Shown piece by piece: positions 8,115 to 17,747 of a stretch of 64,000 bases of DNA. The first letter of the stretch is position 1. Each line of letters starts with the position of its first letter. This DNA is from 3107 sp001483205 (GTDB lineage: Bacteria > Pseudomonadota > Alphaproteobacteria > Rhodobacterales > Rhodobacteraceae). The position numbers and the translations under genes were made by a program. The stretch is taken from NCBI GenBank assembly GCA_964291375.2, contig OZ219809.1, forward strand, positions 2,046,001-2,110,000, read 5' to 3'. The notes under the pieces are model-generated. The model did not search any database. It was not told the origin of the DNA and saw nothing but the letters and a program-made list of their open reading frames with translations.

Positions 8115-8813
8115 ATGGATGATGCCTTCCTCTGGCACCGGTTCCGCACATTGGACGCCGCCACCGTCTTTCACATTGACCTGGAGCGTCAGGCACCGCG
8201 CGAAGCCGAGGCAACGGAGTGGCTCGACGACGCAGAACAGTCCCGCCGGCACCGTTTCGTGCATCCCCGCCCGCGCCGCGAGTTCAGCTTGTGCCGGGCC
8301 GCACTCCGGTCACTGCTCTGCCGCGAGCTTGGTTGCAACAACGCTGACCTGTCATTCGGGACATCGCAATTCGGCAAGCCGTTCGCACGGGTGAAGGGCG
8401 TCACGGTGCCGGTCGCCTTCAATGTCAGCCACAGCGGCGGGCACGGGCTGATCGCCCTGGCGTCAGAGGGCCGCATCGGGGTGGATGTGGAGGAACGCTC
8501 ACCCGACCGAAATCTGGACGCCTGCATCCGGCTGCTTTTTGCGCCCGGCGAACGGGCCGGATTTGAGGGCCTGAGCGGGCAGGCGAAGGTCAGGCAGTTC
8601 TATCGCCTCTGGACCCTCAAGGAGGCCGTGGTCAAGGCGGTCGGGGCTGGCCTGTCGATGGATACCGCGAAATTCGGGGTGCCCCCTGCCATGGTCCGCG
8701 GCGCAAAGACCGGTATTTTCCGTTTCCCGGACACACCAGCGGTCGCATGGGGGCTTGAAGACATCGGAAATGAGGCGTTTGCAGCGGCGATTGCCCATGA
8801 GGGCGGCGGCTGA
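8115..8813 (+). CDS. 4'-phosphopantetheinyl transferase, Sfp type
   Basis: A 232-residue enzyme of the Sfp/Gsp/AcpT class, which moves phosphopantetheine from coenzyme A to carrier proteins of fatty-acid, polyketide or peptide synthetases. Motifs in order: FNVSHSGGHGLIALA (about 104-118), GVDVEE (about 123-128) and FYRLWTLKEAVVKAVGAGL (about 160-178), including the Mg-binding acidic residues. No NRPS, PKS or acyl-carrier gene is nearby, so its substrate cannot be inferred from context; it may serve a cluster elsewhere. It lies in the spacer between the two autotransporter inverted repeats. Confidence 0.88.
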   Translation: MDDAFLWHRFRTLDAATVFHIDLERQAPREAEATEWLDDAEQSRRHRFVHPRPRREFSLCRAALRSLLCRELGCNNADLSFGTSQFGKPFARVKGVTVPVAFNVSHSGGHGLIALASEGRIGVDVEERSPDRNLDACIRLLFAPGERAGFEGLSGQAKVRQFYRLWTLKEAVVKAVGAGLSMDTAKFGVPPAMVRGAKTGIFRFPDTPAVAWGLEDIGNEAFAAAIAHEGGG

Positions 8814-8976
8814 TCGGGGGGAAATGCGGTGAGCAAGGCCCTGACGATCAGCGCGCCAGGGGCATTGGTCCGCCCGCGGGTGTGCCGGTCATGCTTGCCG
8901 TTTCAGGACGCCCCCGCGCCTGCCTGTCACAATCACGGTTTTGTTGTTGCGCTCCGGCAGGTTGTGTGGGGCAGAG

Positions 8977-10670
8977 CACCCGCCGCCCCTTCAAAGTCTC
9001 CGCTCCGGTCCCGGCGGTCTCCGCTGCAATCACCGCTACCAGCGCAGGGCACCCTTCAGTGCCACTGCGTGCTCGGGGGCACCGCCGCCTGCGGGGTCGC
9101 GCCGGGTGGCATCAAGACTGAAGCCAAAGTCAAAATCGCCGCGCGCGGTTCCGCCGGGGCTGAGCCGCCAGCCGACCCGCCACTCACGCGCCCCGCCGTC
9201 CGACAGGGCAAAACCGACATTCGGCGTCCCCGTGAACCCGCCGCCGAACATCGCGATGCCATAGCCCAGTTCACCCTCCAGACGGCCCGCCGCCCCGAAC
9301 GTCCCGGCGCTGTCATCCGCCGCCAGCCCCGCCAGCGTCTCGCGCGACAGCAGCGCATCCATGCCGCCCGACGGCGATGCGCCCCAGGTCTGCGTGAGCG
9401 ACAGCGCCGGCCCCCGGTCGGTCGTCGGGCGCGGATCCCACGAGGCGGCAATACTCGCGCCCCACTCCCGGAAACCCGACGCCTCATGGGCCAGCAGCCC
9501 CCGCGCCTTCAGGTCAAGCGTCAGGCCGCTCGCCGGATCGGCAAAGGCCAGACCGCCGCCGATGTCCGCGCCCATACCGGTCTCGGCGTCGCCGCCGTCA
9601 AGCCGCAGCCCGACCCCGAAAGACGGGGTGAGGGTGGCACCGGCGGTCAGGGTCATCGTCTGCGACCCCTCGATCCCGGCGCGCAGCAGCCACACATCCG
9701 CGTCCGCCGCCGCCAGATTGCCGCCGAGCGCGCCATCCACCGCGTCCGAGGAGGTCCGGGTGAAGCGCGCATCGCCCTTAACCGCCAGCGAGAGACCACT
9801 GCCCGCAGGCCGCAGCACCTCGTTGCGCAACCCCGCCGCCAGCATCGACATCGACAGGTCAGCCGTCAGGTCGGCCCCGCCCGATGGCGTCACCGTCACC
9901 TCGCCGGTGCCGTGGCCCGCCGCCGCCCAGACCGACAGCCGGTCGGTCAGGTCAATGCCCGCATAGGGGTAGAGGCCGGTCAGCGTCGCCTCGATCTTGC
10001 CGTCCATGCCGGGCGAACCCTCCGCGCCCCGATAGTTGCCGGTGCCGCGCGAATGGCCGAGCGCCAGGCCCATAACCCGGTTGTCCGCCGCCCAGTCAAC
10101 CCCGATCAACCCGGTGGTCACCTCGCCGTCCAGGGTCAGGTTGGCCCTCCGGCCATCGAAACCGGTGACCGAGGCGTTGCCCCACAGCGAGGCGAAACCG
10201 CCGCCCTCACCCGCCTGCGCCGTCATCGCAAAGGACGTGCCGACGAGGAAATCCCGCTCGGTCAGGGCGCGGGTCTCGAACCGCACCCCGCCGGGGGCAT
10301 CCGCCTGAGACATCAGGCCCCGATCCGGTTCCGCCGGGGCGAGCCACGAGGCCAGAGACGCCGCCGCCTCATCCGAAGACGGCAGGGCCTCACCCGCAAG
10401 CCGGGCCTCAACCCCCACCGCGCGCGTGGCCGACAGCCGGGTCTCCACCGCATCCAGCACCTGACCCGTCACCGTGCGCCCGAAACGGGCCAGCCATGCC
10501 TCGGGGATATGGCCGTCATTCGAGATGGTTCCCGTCGCCCGGTCATCGGTGATCGTCGCCCCGGTTGCCCCCGAAAGCGTCAGGGTCATCGTTTCGCTGC
10601 CCTCATTATGGGCGTCGTTCACGATCGGCACCGAAACCGTCTGCGTGGTCTCGCCCGCCGCGAAGCTCAG
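8977..10670 (-). repeat. Large inverted repeat, right arm (autotransporter 3' end)
   Basis: Inverted near-copy of 3820-5512. It covers the barrel region of the second autotransporter and about 60 bases after its stop codon. The downstream, non-coding part is conserved as well, so the match reflects recent duplication or gene conversion at DNA level, not only protein constraint. Confidence 0.85.
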
Positions 10671-13600
10671 GGTGCCGCTCATCGCCGTGTAATCCGCAGG
10701 CGCTGTCGCCGTGCCGTCGCCGGTCGCGTAGTTCACAAACACCGTGTCAGCCGACTGACGGCTCAGCGTCACCACAAAATCAAGCGCCTCATCGGTCCCT
10801 TCCTCGGCGCTTGCATCCGCCACCGACAGCACCGCCGCATCCAGCACCTCGAACGACACCGACATGTTTCCCCGAATCACGCCTGCGCCCCCTCCGCCCG
10901 ACCAGGCCGTCGCCGTCATCGTATACGACCCTGCGGGCAGGGGCTCGCCCATGAGGTCACGCCCGCCGCGGCGGTCACCATAAAGCACATAGGGCACTTT
11001 GCTCTCTATCTTCTGCACCCTCTTCGCCCCGGTCAGCAACATCGCCACGCTGCCCACATCCGCCCCGGAGTTCAAATCGGCACGGATGGTATAATTGCGG
11101 TCCTCGCGCCCGGTCAGGTCAATAACCGCGCCATCGGTTATCGCCACCTCCGACTTGTCCGACGTATCAACCAGCACCAGACCGGCCAGCGGCCCCGTCG
11201 AGACCGGCGGCGTTGTGGCCGCGTCCCCGACCGTGAACGCCACAGTGCGCGCGCCCAGCACCTCGCCCGCGCCGCCGCGCTCCGCATAGGCCGTCGCCGT
11301 CAGCGTATACGACCCCGCCGGCAGCACCCGGCCATGCTCGGCCCGGCCACCATTCGCGCCGCCCGGCGCGTCGCCGTAGAGCGAATAGGGCAACAGGCTC
11401 TCGGTCTGCGTATGGGTGTCCGCCGCGCCCGGCCCCTCAAGCGTCATCACCACACTGCCGACACCATCGTTCGGGTCAACCCTGGCCCGGATACCATACA
11501 GCCCCGTCGCCGACAGCGACAGCGTGTCGCCATTCCCAATCGCGCCCAAATCCGTATCATCCGACGCATCAACAAGCTCAAAACCCGTCACTGCGCCCGC
11601 ATCCCGGATGGTGATTTCAACCAACTGGTTGCCCGGCACTCTGATAGAATCCTGAAACCGCAAAAGGCTGCTATCAAGTTTCAGGTAGACCACCGTGTCG
11701 GCGTCCACATTCCCCAGGGTCGCCTTGAAACTGCCCTCGGCCGTATAAGGCGGCACGTAAAGGTTCAAACGGTTTCTCAGATTATTGCCAACAGGGAACC
11801 TCACCAGCCCGGTATTATCGGGATCATTAACCCCTAAGCTGAAAGGGAATTCCACGCCGTCCCCCGCCGTATAGCCAATGTCGATGGTATCCCCCTCGGT
11901 GGCTGTGTAGGACGCGACCCTTCTGGTTCTTCCGCCCACCTGTTTTTCAACCAGATCGCTGAACAGAAAGTCAATTCGGTCATTGTCAAGTATGTCCACT
12001 CTGGACCGGCCGTGAACGCGCACTCCCGCCGGAGTTCCGGGCATCCGATGAAGTGCTACAAATATCTGTTCCGTTTGACGTTCGATGAAGGGGTCGTCGA
12101 AACTATGCCACGGCACAGTGACCCTTGTTGAGCAGGCGGGTAACGTAACCACCCGGTCAATATAATACCCGTCCACCATCTCATCAGGGAGATCCCTGTT
12201 GAGCTGCGACGGGTCCGAGGGATAGGGTTCCCGGCCCGGCACCAACGGATAGTCCGGGTCTTCTTTGAGGGTTGCGGTATGCGGTCTAGCGGATACGCGG
12301 ACATCAACGTCTAACTCCAACACGCAGTCCACATCCGCATTTACGGATTGCACTTCGATTCCGATGTCAAGCGTTTCCCCTTCACGCATTTCGAAAACGG
12401 TTTTTTCCAGCCTTATCTCCGCCACGTCATTGTCTCTGATGATGAAAGCCGGAGCGCTCACCGGCGCGACATATCCTTCAAACGTGGAGGGCAGCGTGCT
12501 GTGCCCGTGACGGACGGTGATGTCCACCGTTTCATCCAGCTCAATATTGTATTCGCCGTTCTGGATGCGCAGCCGCGCGCACACCTTCTTGCTGCTCTGG
12601 TCGATATTCAGGCTGGCAGGCAGGTCAACATTCGTCCAGTTGCCATCCACCCGTGCCTGAAGTCTGTAGTCCGGTCCCTCTGTCGCGGTGCCCGAAGCCG
12701 AGAAAATGACCGGGAAATCCTCGGACAGGGTGAAAGCCGCCTCATCCGTGCGCTCTAACCGGACGCAAATATCCTGAACGGGCTGCACGCCTTCCTCGAC
12801 GGTTTCTCTGTCAAGGGGGTCGCCGTTCTGGTCCTCCAGCACCAGCCGATAGCCGTCATCGTCCTTGATGGTGACCTTCACCGTCACCGGGTCAAGGGTG
12901 CCGCCGAGCGCAAACGGTTCCGCGCCACTATACCAGGCGTTCACGAAAAAGGTTTCGTCCGGCTCTCCAATGGTGTCCTTTGCTATAAAGAAGACCCGGC
13001 ATTCATGCACCGCGTTCGCACGGAAGGTAATAGTGTCCTCAAGCGCAAAATAGTCTTCGCTTCCGACAGAGGTGGCGGTGCCGTCAGAGGTGGCCACCGT
13101 CACCCTGGCCTCGAGGTCGGGGTATTCGGTGTAATCGATAAATGTCCCGTCCGCATGTACCAGGTTGAAGCACACAAGATGGGTGGTATCGCCCTCGCCG
13201 ACACTGAGGCGACTCTCGGCACGAATCCTGAACTGCGCCGGTTCCTGAATCGTTACAACCGCGCTCACCGAATCGACGGACATGAACGTTGCGGGCAATT
13301 CCTGATAGCCATGGCTGAACCTGATCCTGATCGTCTTTTCCGTCTGACCTTCAGCGCGCGGGCTGAGCAGGTTCAGGGTCACGCAAACCGGGTCGGCGTT
13401 TTGGTTCGTCCCTGACGGTATGGTGGTGGCAGAGGCGATGCGATAGTCCACCCCCGGCGTCGCGGTGCCGCCGGTGGCGATGCTGACCGGGAAATCCTCG
13501 GACAGGGTAAAGTCCGCCCCGTCGGATCGTTCCAGCCTGACACAGACCGAGCGGTAACTGTCTTGCCCGAATACGGCGATCTGGCCGGCGGGGTCGGCGA

Positions 13601-15584
13601 CCAGCCGCCAGGTGCCTTCGTTGCTGCCCGTCTCAGGCGTGCCCCGCAGCACTTTCGACGGCAGGCCGTTTATCGTGCCAAGGGCGATGACGCGGGCCAT
13701 GTATTCGACGCCGGAATCAAGGTTGGGTATGGTCCAGGTGATCGGGGTGCCCAGGCTGTTGCGGCGCGGGCGCAGGTCATTGACCAGGGCGGACTCGGCA
13801 TTCCCCCAGTCATTCGCGTCGGCGCTGTCGGTGCGTTTCCACTCAACCCGATAGTGGGGCGCACGGGCCTGCCCGTCGCTGTCATCATAGACACCGGCCC
13901 CCTGGGCGGGGTGCCAGCCGAGATGAAATTCGTTTTCCCCGACCGCGCTCTCTACATCGCCGATGCACATGGCTTGTTCTGCGGTGATCGAATCATCCAC
14001 GTTCGGCAGCCCCTGATCGATGATGACATCATGGGTCAGGTCAAAACACCCGACTTGCGCGGTGGTGACCTTTCGTGGCGTGACCTTCTGAACAGCGGAC
14101 GCGCCGGTCACGATTGTTTGCGTCGGGTCGGTCGGGTCAGGCCCGTAGGCGATCACTCTGAACTCTGCTTCTTTGCCGCCTTCAAGGGTGCAATAGGCAT
14201 CTGAATCTACGTGGCTTGAGCGCCCGACAGCCGCACACTCCGCGCGCCTGGTGTTTCTGGCGGTGACGAGAAATTCGCGGGCAGATGACCCGCCGCCTAT
14301 TTTAATCCGGTTCCACGGGCAATCGCCGGTGATGTCATAAACTGTGTCAAAGGCGCTGCCGGTGTGACGGATGGTTGACCCCAGCCGGCATAAATAGGGT
14401 TTCTGGCGATAGAGAACCTCATAGCGGGTGGCACCGGCAACCGGGTTCCATGACAGATCAACCTCGTTCTTGTTCAGTGTTTTCTGTGCGTCGAGGGTGA
14501 TGGTGGTGCCGCCGCTATTGCGGCCATTGTCATGGATCAGCACGATGATCTGGGGAGAGTCATATAATATATCACCAAATTCATCGTATGTCCGTGGATA
14601 CAGAACCGGGTCGGCGATCACAGTCGAGAGCACCGCAAATTCGTTGAGGCCCGGCAGTCTTTCCATGATGAAGCCGACATACTCGACCGGTTCGGCTATG
14701 CCGTCATCCACGGTCTCGAGTGTTTTGCACAGCTTGTTCGTGTGGTTCCACCCCCGGCTGCCACTTAATAAGTTGCTGGGGAAATCAACATAGTCGTCGT
14801 TGATTGTGGCGGTCCCTGTAAAAGAGCTCAGGCTGACCCCGAAGTCGAATTCGATCCTGCCGTTGTCGGAATGCGGCACCTTTGTCGCGGCATGAAAGTA
14901 GTCTTCGCCGTCGTAAATGTCGCTGTCAATGATGAACATATCGGCGCAGATTTCAATCGAGTCGCCTTCGGTCACCTCGTAATGGGTTTTCGGGTATCCT
15001 ATAAATATCCTTTCCTCAGAAAGGATGCGGATCTCGCGGGTTTCCAGATTGTATGTCTCGCTCAAGCTCTCGCGGTTGCGGTTGGCGCGGGCGCAATCCT
15101 GATGTCTGCCGTTGCTCGCATCTCTGTCTGCATCACGGCCCGAATCCCGGCCCACGCAGAGGTTGAGATTCACATGCTCGAGCTTTTCCATATCTTCGTC
15201 GTCAATGATCGGCAGCGTCACGGCAATCTCTTCCGTGCCCCTGAGCATGGTGATCTCTTCGTCAAAATGCCTGTAGTCTTTCCCAGGAGTGGCAACGTCA
15301 TTGCCGGATTGGGGACTCAGCCAGATGCGAAAGGTCACATCCCGCTGAAGCACAGTGTCCGAGACCACCCGCACGACATGTTCGGCCGGGTTGTTCTCCC
15401 ATATGCGTATTGTGCCCGAGCCTTCGATGCTTAAATTCTGCGCGTGTGACGTGGCCGGGATGCTGATCACCGGCAGGGCCAGGAGGGCGAGACAGGCCAT
15501 CCGGGCGGCGGCCGCCATGATGCCGTTCCGGTGACCGGTGGCGGTGGTGGCAGATAAAACCCTCGATACGAACTTCTTTTGCAT
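9036..15584 (-). CDS. Giant Calx-beta/FN3 autotransporter
   Basis: About 2180 residues. I chose the ATG at 15584 (MQKKFVSRVL) because GGGGAGA lies seven bases before it; the frame extends ten codons further up. A signal peptide ends near ATSHAQ (about residue 48). The passenger has several Calx-beta-like repeats with TATPGVDY, EGDT and IIDDE-type loops, fibronectin-like segments around residues 370-660, two Ig-like repeats (VTGFELVDA, LAGLVLVDT), a last Calx-beta repeat (LSVADASAEEGTDEALDF) and the barrel ending GALRW. Calx-beta loops usually bind calcium. The barrel is nearly the same as that of the gene at 1098-5453, while the N-terminal two thirds are unrelated in detail. It is probably a surface adhesin, but the ligand is unknown. 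Confidence 0.85.
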   Translation of the reverse strand: MQKKFVSRVLSATTATGHRNGIMAAAARMACLALLALPVISIPATSHAQNLSIEGSGTIRIWENNPAEHVVRVVSDTVLQRDVTFRIWLSPQSGNDVATPGKDYRHFDEEITMLRGTEEIAVTLPIIDDEDMEKLEHVNLNLCVGRDSGRDADRDASNGRHQDCARANRNRESLSETYNLETREIRILSEERIFIGYPKTHYEVTEGDSIEICADMFIIDSDIYDGEDYFHAATKVPHSDNGRIEFDFGVSLSSFTGTATINDDYVDFPSNLLSGSRGWNHTNKLCKTLETVDDGIAEPVEYVGFIMERLPGLNEFAVLSTVIADPVLYPRTYDEFGDILYDSPQIIVLIHDNGRNSGGTTITLDAQKTLNKNEVDLSWNPVAGATRYEVLYRQKPYLCRLGSTIRHTGSAFDTVYDITGDCPWNRIKIGGGSSAREFLVTARNTRRAECAAVGRSSHVDSDAYCTLEGGKEAEFRVIAYGPDPTDPTQTIVTGASAVQKVTPRKVTTAQVGCFDLTHDVIIDQGLPNVDDSITAEQAMCIGDVESAVGENEFHLGWHPAQGAGVYDDSDGQARAPHYRVEWKRTDSADANDWGNAESALVNDLRPRRNSLGTPITWTIPNLDSGVEYMARVIALGTINGLPSKVLRGTPETGSNEGTWRLVADPAGQIAVFGQDSYRSVCVRLERSDGADFTLSEDFPVSIATGGTATPGVDYRIASATTIPSGTNQNADPVCVTLNLLSPRAEGQTEKTIRIRFSHGYQELPATFMSVDSVSAVVTIQEPAQFRIRAESRLSVGEGDTTHLVCFNLVHADGTFIDYTEYPDLEARVTVATSDGTATSVGSEDYFALEDTITFRANAVHECRVFFIAKDTIGEPDETFFVNAWYSGAEPFALGGTLDPVTVKVTIKDDDGYRLVLEDQNGDPLDRETVEEGVQPVQDICVRLERTDEAAFTLSEDFPVIFSASGTATEGPDYRLQARVDGNWTNVDLPASLNIDQSSKKVCARLRIQNGEYNIELDETVDITVRHGHSTLPSTFEGYVAPVSAPAFIIRDNDVAEIRLEKTVFEMREGETLDIGIEVQSVNADVDCVLELDVDVRVSARPHTATLKEDPDYPLVPGREPYPSDPSQLNRDLPDEMVDGYYIDRVVTLPACSTRVTVPWHSFDDPFIERQTEQIFVALHRMPGTPAGVRVHGRSRVDILDNDRIDFLFSDLVEKQVGGRTRRVASYTATEGDTIDIGYTAGDGVEFPFSLGVNDPDNTGLVRFPVGNNLRNRLNLYVPPYTAEGSFKATLGNVDADTVVYLKLDSSLLRFQDSIRVPGNQLVEITIRDAGAVTGFELVDASDDTDLGAIGNGDTLSLSATGLYGIRARVDPNDGVGSVVMTLEGPGAADTHTQTESLLPYSLYGDAPGGANGGRAEHGRVLPAGSYTLTATAYAERGGAGEVLGARTVAFTVGDAATTPPVSTGPLAGLVLVDTSDKSEVAITDGAVIDLTGREDRNYTIRADLNSGADVGSVAMLLTGAKRVQKIESKVPYVLYGDRRGGRDLMGEPLPAGSYTMTATAWSGGGGAGVIRGNMSVSFEVLDAAVLSVADASAEEGTDEALDFVVTLSRQSADTVFVNYATGDGTATAPADYTAMSGTLSFAAGETTQTVSVPIVNDAHNEGSETMTLTLSGATGATITDDRATGTISNDGHIPEAWLARFGRTVTGQVLDAVETRLSATRAVGVEARLAGEALPSSDEAAASLASWLAPAEPDRGLMSQADAPGGVRFETRALTERDFLVGTSFAMTAQAGEGGGFASLWGNASVTGFDGRRANLTLDGEVTTGLIGVDWAADNRVMGLALGHSRGTGNYRGAEGSPGMDGKIEATLTGLYPYAGIDLTDRLSVWAAAGHGTGEVTVTPSGGADLTADLSMSMLAAGLRNEVLRPAGSGLSLAVKGDARFTRTSSDAVDGALGGNLAAADADVWLLRAGIEGSQTMTLTAGATLTPSFGVGLRLDGGDAETGMGADIGGGLAFADPASGLTLDLKARGLLAHEASGFREWGASIAASWDPRPTTDRGPALSLTQTWGASPSGGMDALLSRETLAGLAADDSAGTFGAAGRLEGELGYGIAMFGGGFTGTPNVGFALSDGGAREWRVGWRLSPGGTARGDFDFGFSLDATRRDPAGGGAPEHAVALKGALRW

Positions 15585-15709
15585 TGCAAGTCTCCCCATG
15601 GTTATGAAATTCATAACAAACTTAGAACATATGGTAAAATGTGTCTATATCACTTTTTCGTGAAGCAGGGCATCCCCCACTTCCCATAAAGCGAGCGGGG
15701 CTTTTCAGG

Positions 15710-17686
15710 TCAGGTGCCGGATTGATCAGCATGTGGATGAATGCTCAGGCGACTGTCCTGTTCGCCGGCCGTTTTTTCCCTCAGCACCGACACCGGCCCG
15801 AGTTTGCGCCCCAGAACCTCGTGGGTTTCGGTGTCATAGTTGAACCAGAACCGTTCAACGCCCGTGTCCCGCAGGCGCACACCGGTCGGAAGCTCAATCA
15901 CATTCAGCCCCTGCGCCCTGCACAGACCGGTGAAAATCCGGCGCAGACCGGCCGGATCAAGCCAGGCCCCGAGATAGTGAAGATTGCCCGCGGCCATCAG
16001 CACCGGCTCGCCCGTTCCGGTCGCCTCCAGCACCCCGGCCCCGCCCTCCAGCACCTCGCGATAGCCTGTTATTGCCCCGCCACCGGCAAGAGCCACGGAC
16101 ATATCCGGGCGCAGGCTTTCGACCCGCGCGACCGTCACGTCAAGCCCCGGCAGCGCGGGCGGCAGAGGAACAGGCGTGCGCATGGTGCCCTTGCACGCAC
16201 CGCTGCGCGGGCCGATCACCACCGCCCCGCCGCTGGCCGCAAGCGCGGCTTTCAGGTCGTCATCCATATGTATCAGGCCCGGCGCGACAATAAGCCCGTA
16301 ACCGGTGAAGTCGCGCGCGGTTGGCGGCAGGATGTCGATTGACTGCCCCAGAGAGCGCAACGCGCGGTAGTGGTCAAAGACCAGCCGGAAATAGTCGAGA
16401 CCACGCCCGTGCGGCTGCGCCCGCCAGGCCCAATCGGCGTCATAGTCAAACAGGATCGCCACCGGTGCCCGTGCGGCGGCCACCACCGGCGCAGCGGCGA
16501 TCTCTGTTGCAATCTGCCGCACCTCGGCCAGCCCAGGGGCGTCGGCACTGTCGGGGCGCAAAAGACCCGAGTGCATCTGTTCCTGCGCCTGCGCTGTCTG
16601 ACGCCAACGGAAGTAGCTGACGACTTCAGCGCCATGGGCGAAGGCCTCCCAGCTCCACAGCCGCACCATGCCGGGCAGCGGCGCGGGATTGTAGGGTGCC
16701 CAGTTCACCGGCCCCGGCTGTTGCTCCATGATCCATAACCGCCCGCGCCCTACAGCGCGGTAGAGATCATGGTGGAAGGCCTGAAAATCCGGGTTCCCCT
16801 GACGGGCAAAGCGGCGCTTGCAGGCAGGCGTGGCCTCAACCCGCTCTTCGAGAAAACCGAGTGGGTAGCTGTCCCAACCGGCGATGTCGAGTGCTTGCCC
16901 GACCGCGAAATGGTCGAACCCGGTAACCCTGCCCATGTAGTTATGCGCGATGGGCACATCAGAGCGGGCGCGCAGAATATCGACCTGCAACCGGTTGAAC
17001 GCCGCCACCTCATCCGAGGCAAAGCGGCGGAAGTCAAGGCTGTGGGCGGGATTCGGTTGGGTCACGGTCAGATTGGGCAGGCCGATTTCGTCAAAGCTGC
17101 GGTAGTCCATTGACCAAAACACGTTGCCCCAGGCTCCGTTGAGCACCTCTATATCGCCGTCGCCGCCCTTACCCGGATAGCGCGCCCGGAGCCAGCGGCG
17201 GAACGCATCGCAGGCGGCGGCAGAATAGGAATGCACCGTATCATGGCAGCCATATTCGTTGTCGGTCTGCCAGGCGGCGATATGCGGATTGCGGCCATAG
17301 CGGTCGGCCAGAAGGGTGACGATGCGGGCACATTCCCGCCGGTAGCCCTGATGAGAAAAGTCATAGTGCCGACGCGAGCCAAAACCACGCGGCCGCCCCC
17401 CGGCATCAACGGCCAGCATGTCGGGGTGGCGGCTGAGCATCCAGCGCGGCGGCGTGGCGGTGGGGGTTCCCAGCACCACTTTGAGCCCCGCCGCGCCCAG
17501 GGTATCAATCGCCGCGTCAAGCCAGCCGAACCGCAATTCGCCGGGTCGGGGCTCCAGCCGCGACCATGCGAACTCGCCGATCCGAACCCAGGTCAGCCCC
17601 GCCTCGGCCATGCGCCCTGCATCATCGGCCCAAACCTCCTGCGGCCAGTGTTCGGGGTAGTAGCAGACGCCAAGGGCGCGTTTCAT
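15710..17686 (-). CDS. Beta-galactosidase, GH42
   Basis: A 658-residue glycoside hydrolase of family 42, last gene of the galactoside operon. The start at 17686 (MKRALGVCYYPEHWP) matches the family; codons open further upstream are not similar. TDNEYGCHD holds the likely acid/base Glu144, and RLWIMEQQPGPVNW holds the likely nucleophile Glu321. The order is catalytic TIM barrel (1-about 380), trimerisation domain with a glutamine-amidotransferase-like fold (about 390-580) and a small beta C-domain. There is no signal peptide, so it is cytoplasmic and acts on imported beta-galactosides, releasing galactose for GalK encoded just upstream. Confidence 0.92.
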   Translation of the reverse strand: MKRALGVCYYPEHWPQEVWADDAGRMAEAGLTWVRIGEFAWSRLEPRPGELRFGWLDAAIDTLGAAGLKVVLGTPTATPPRWMLSRHPDMLAVDAGGRPRGFGSRRHYDFSHQGYRRECARIVTLLADRYGRNPHIAAWQTDNEYGCHDTVHSYSAAACDAFRRWLRARYPGKGGDGDIEVLNGAWGNVFWSMDYRSFDEIGLPNLTVTQPNPAHSLDFRRFASDEVAAFNRLQVDILRARSDVPIAHNYMGRVTGFDHFAVGQALDIAGWDSYPLGFLEERVEATPACKRRFARQGNPDFQAFHHDLYRAVGRGRLWIMEQQPGPVNWAPYNPAPLPGMVRLWSWEAFAHGAEVVSYFRWRQTAQAQEQMHSGLLRPDSADAPGLAEVRQIATEIAAAPVVAAARAPVAILFDYDADWAWRAQPHGRGLDYFRLVFDHYRALRSLGQSIDILPPTARDFTGYGLIVAPGLIHMDDDLKAALAASGGAVVIGPRSGACKGTMRTPVPLPPALPGLDVTVARVESLRPDMSVALAGGGAITGYREVLEGGAGVLEATGTGEPVLMAAGNLHYLGAWLDPAGLRRIFTGLCRAQGLNVIELPTGVRLRDTGVERFWFNYDTETHEVLGRKLGPVSVLREKTAGEQDSRLSIHPHADQSGT

Positions 17687-17747
17687 GGTCTTGCCTCGTT
17701 TGTCTTGTCCTGCCTTACCATGGCGGTGTGAAAACCCGGTATGCGTG

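Noticed and set aside
8829..11837. Long plus-strand open frame opposite the second autotransporter gene
   Set aside because: Same composition as the shadow at 1491-5585 and same cause, the shared barrel sequence.
689..15584. Genomic island integrated at tRNA-Arg
   Set aside because: No integrase and no second copy of the tRNA 3' end were found, so the border is not supported.
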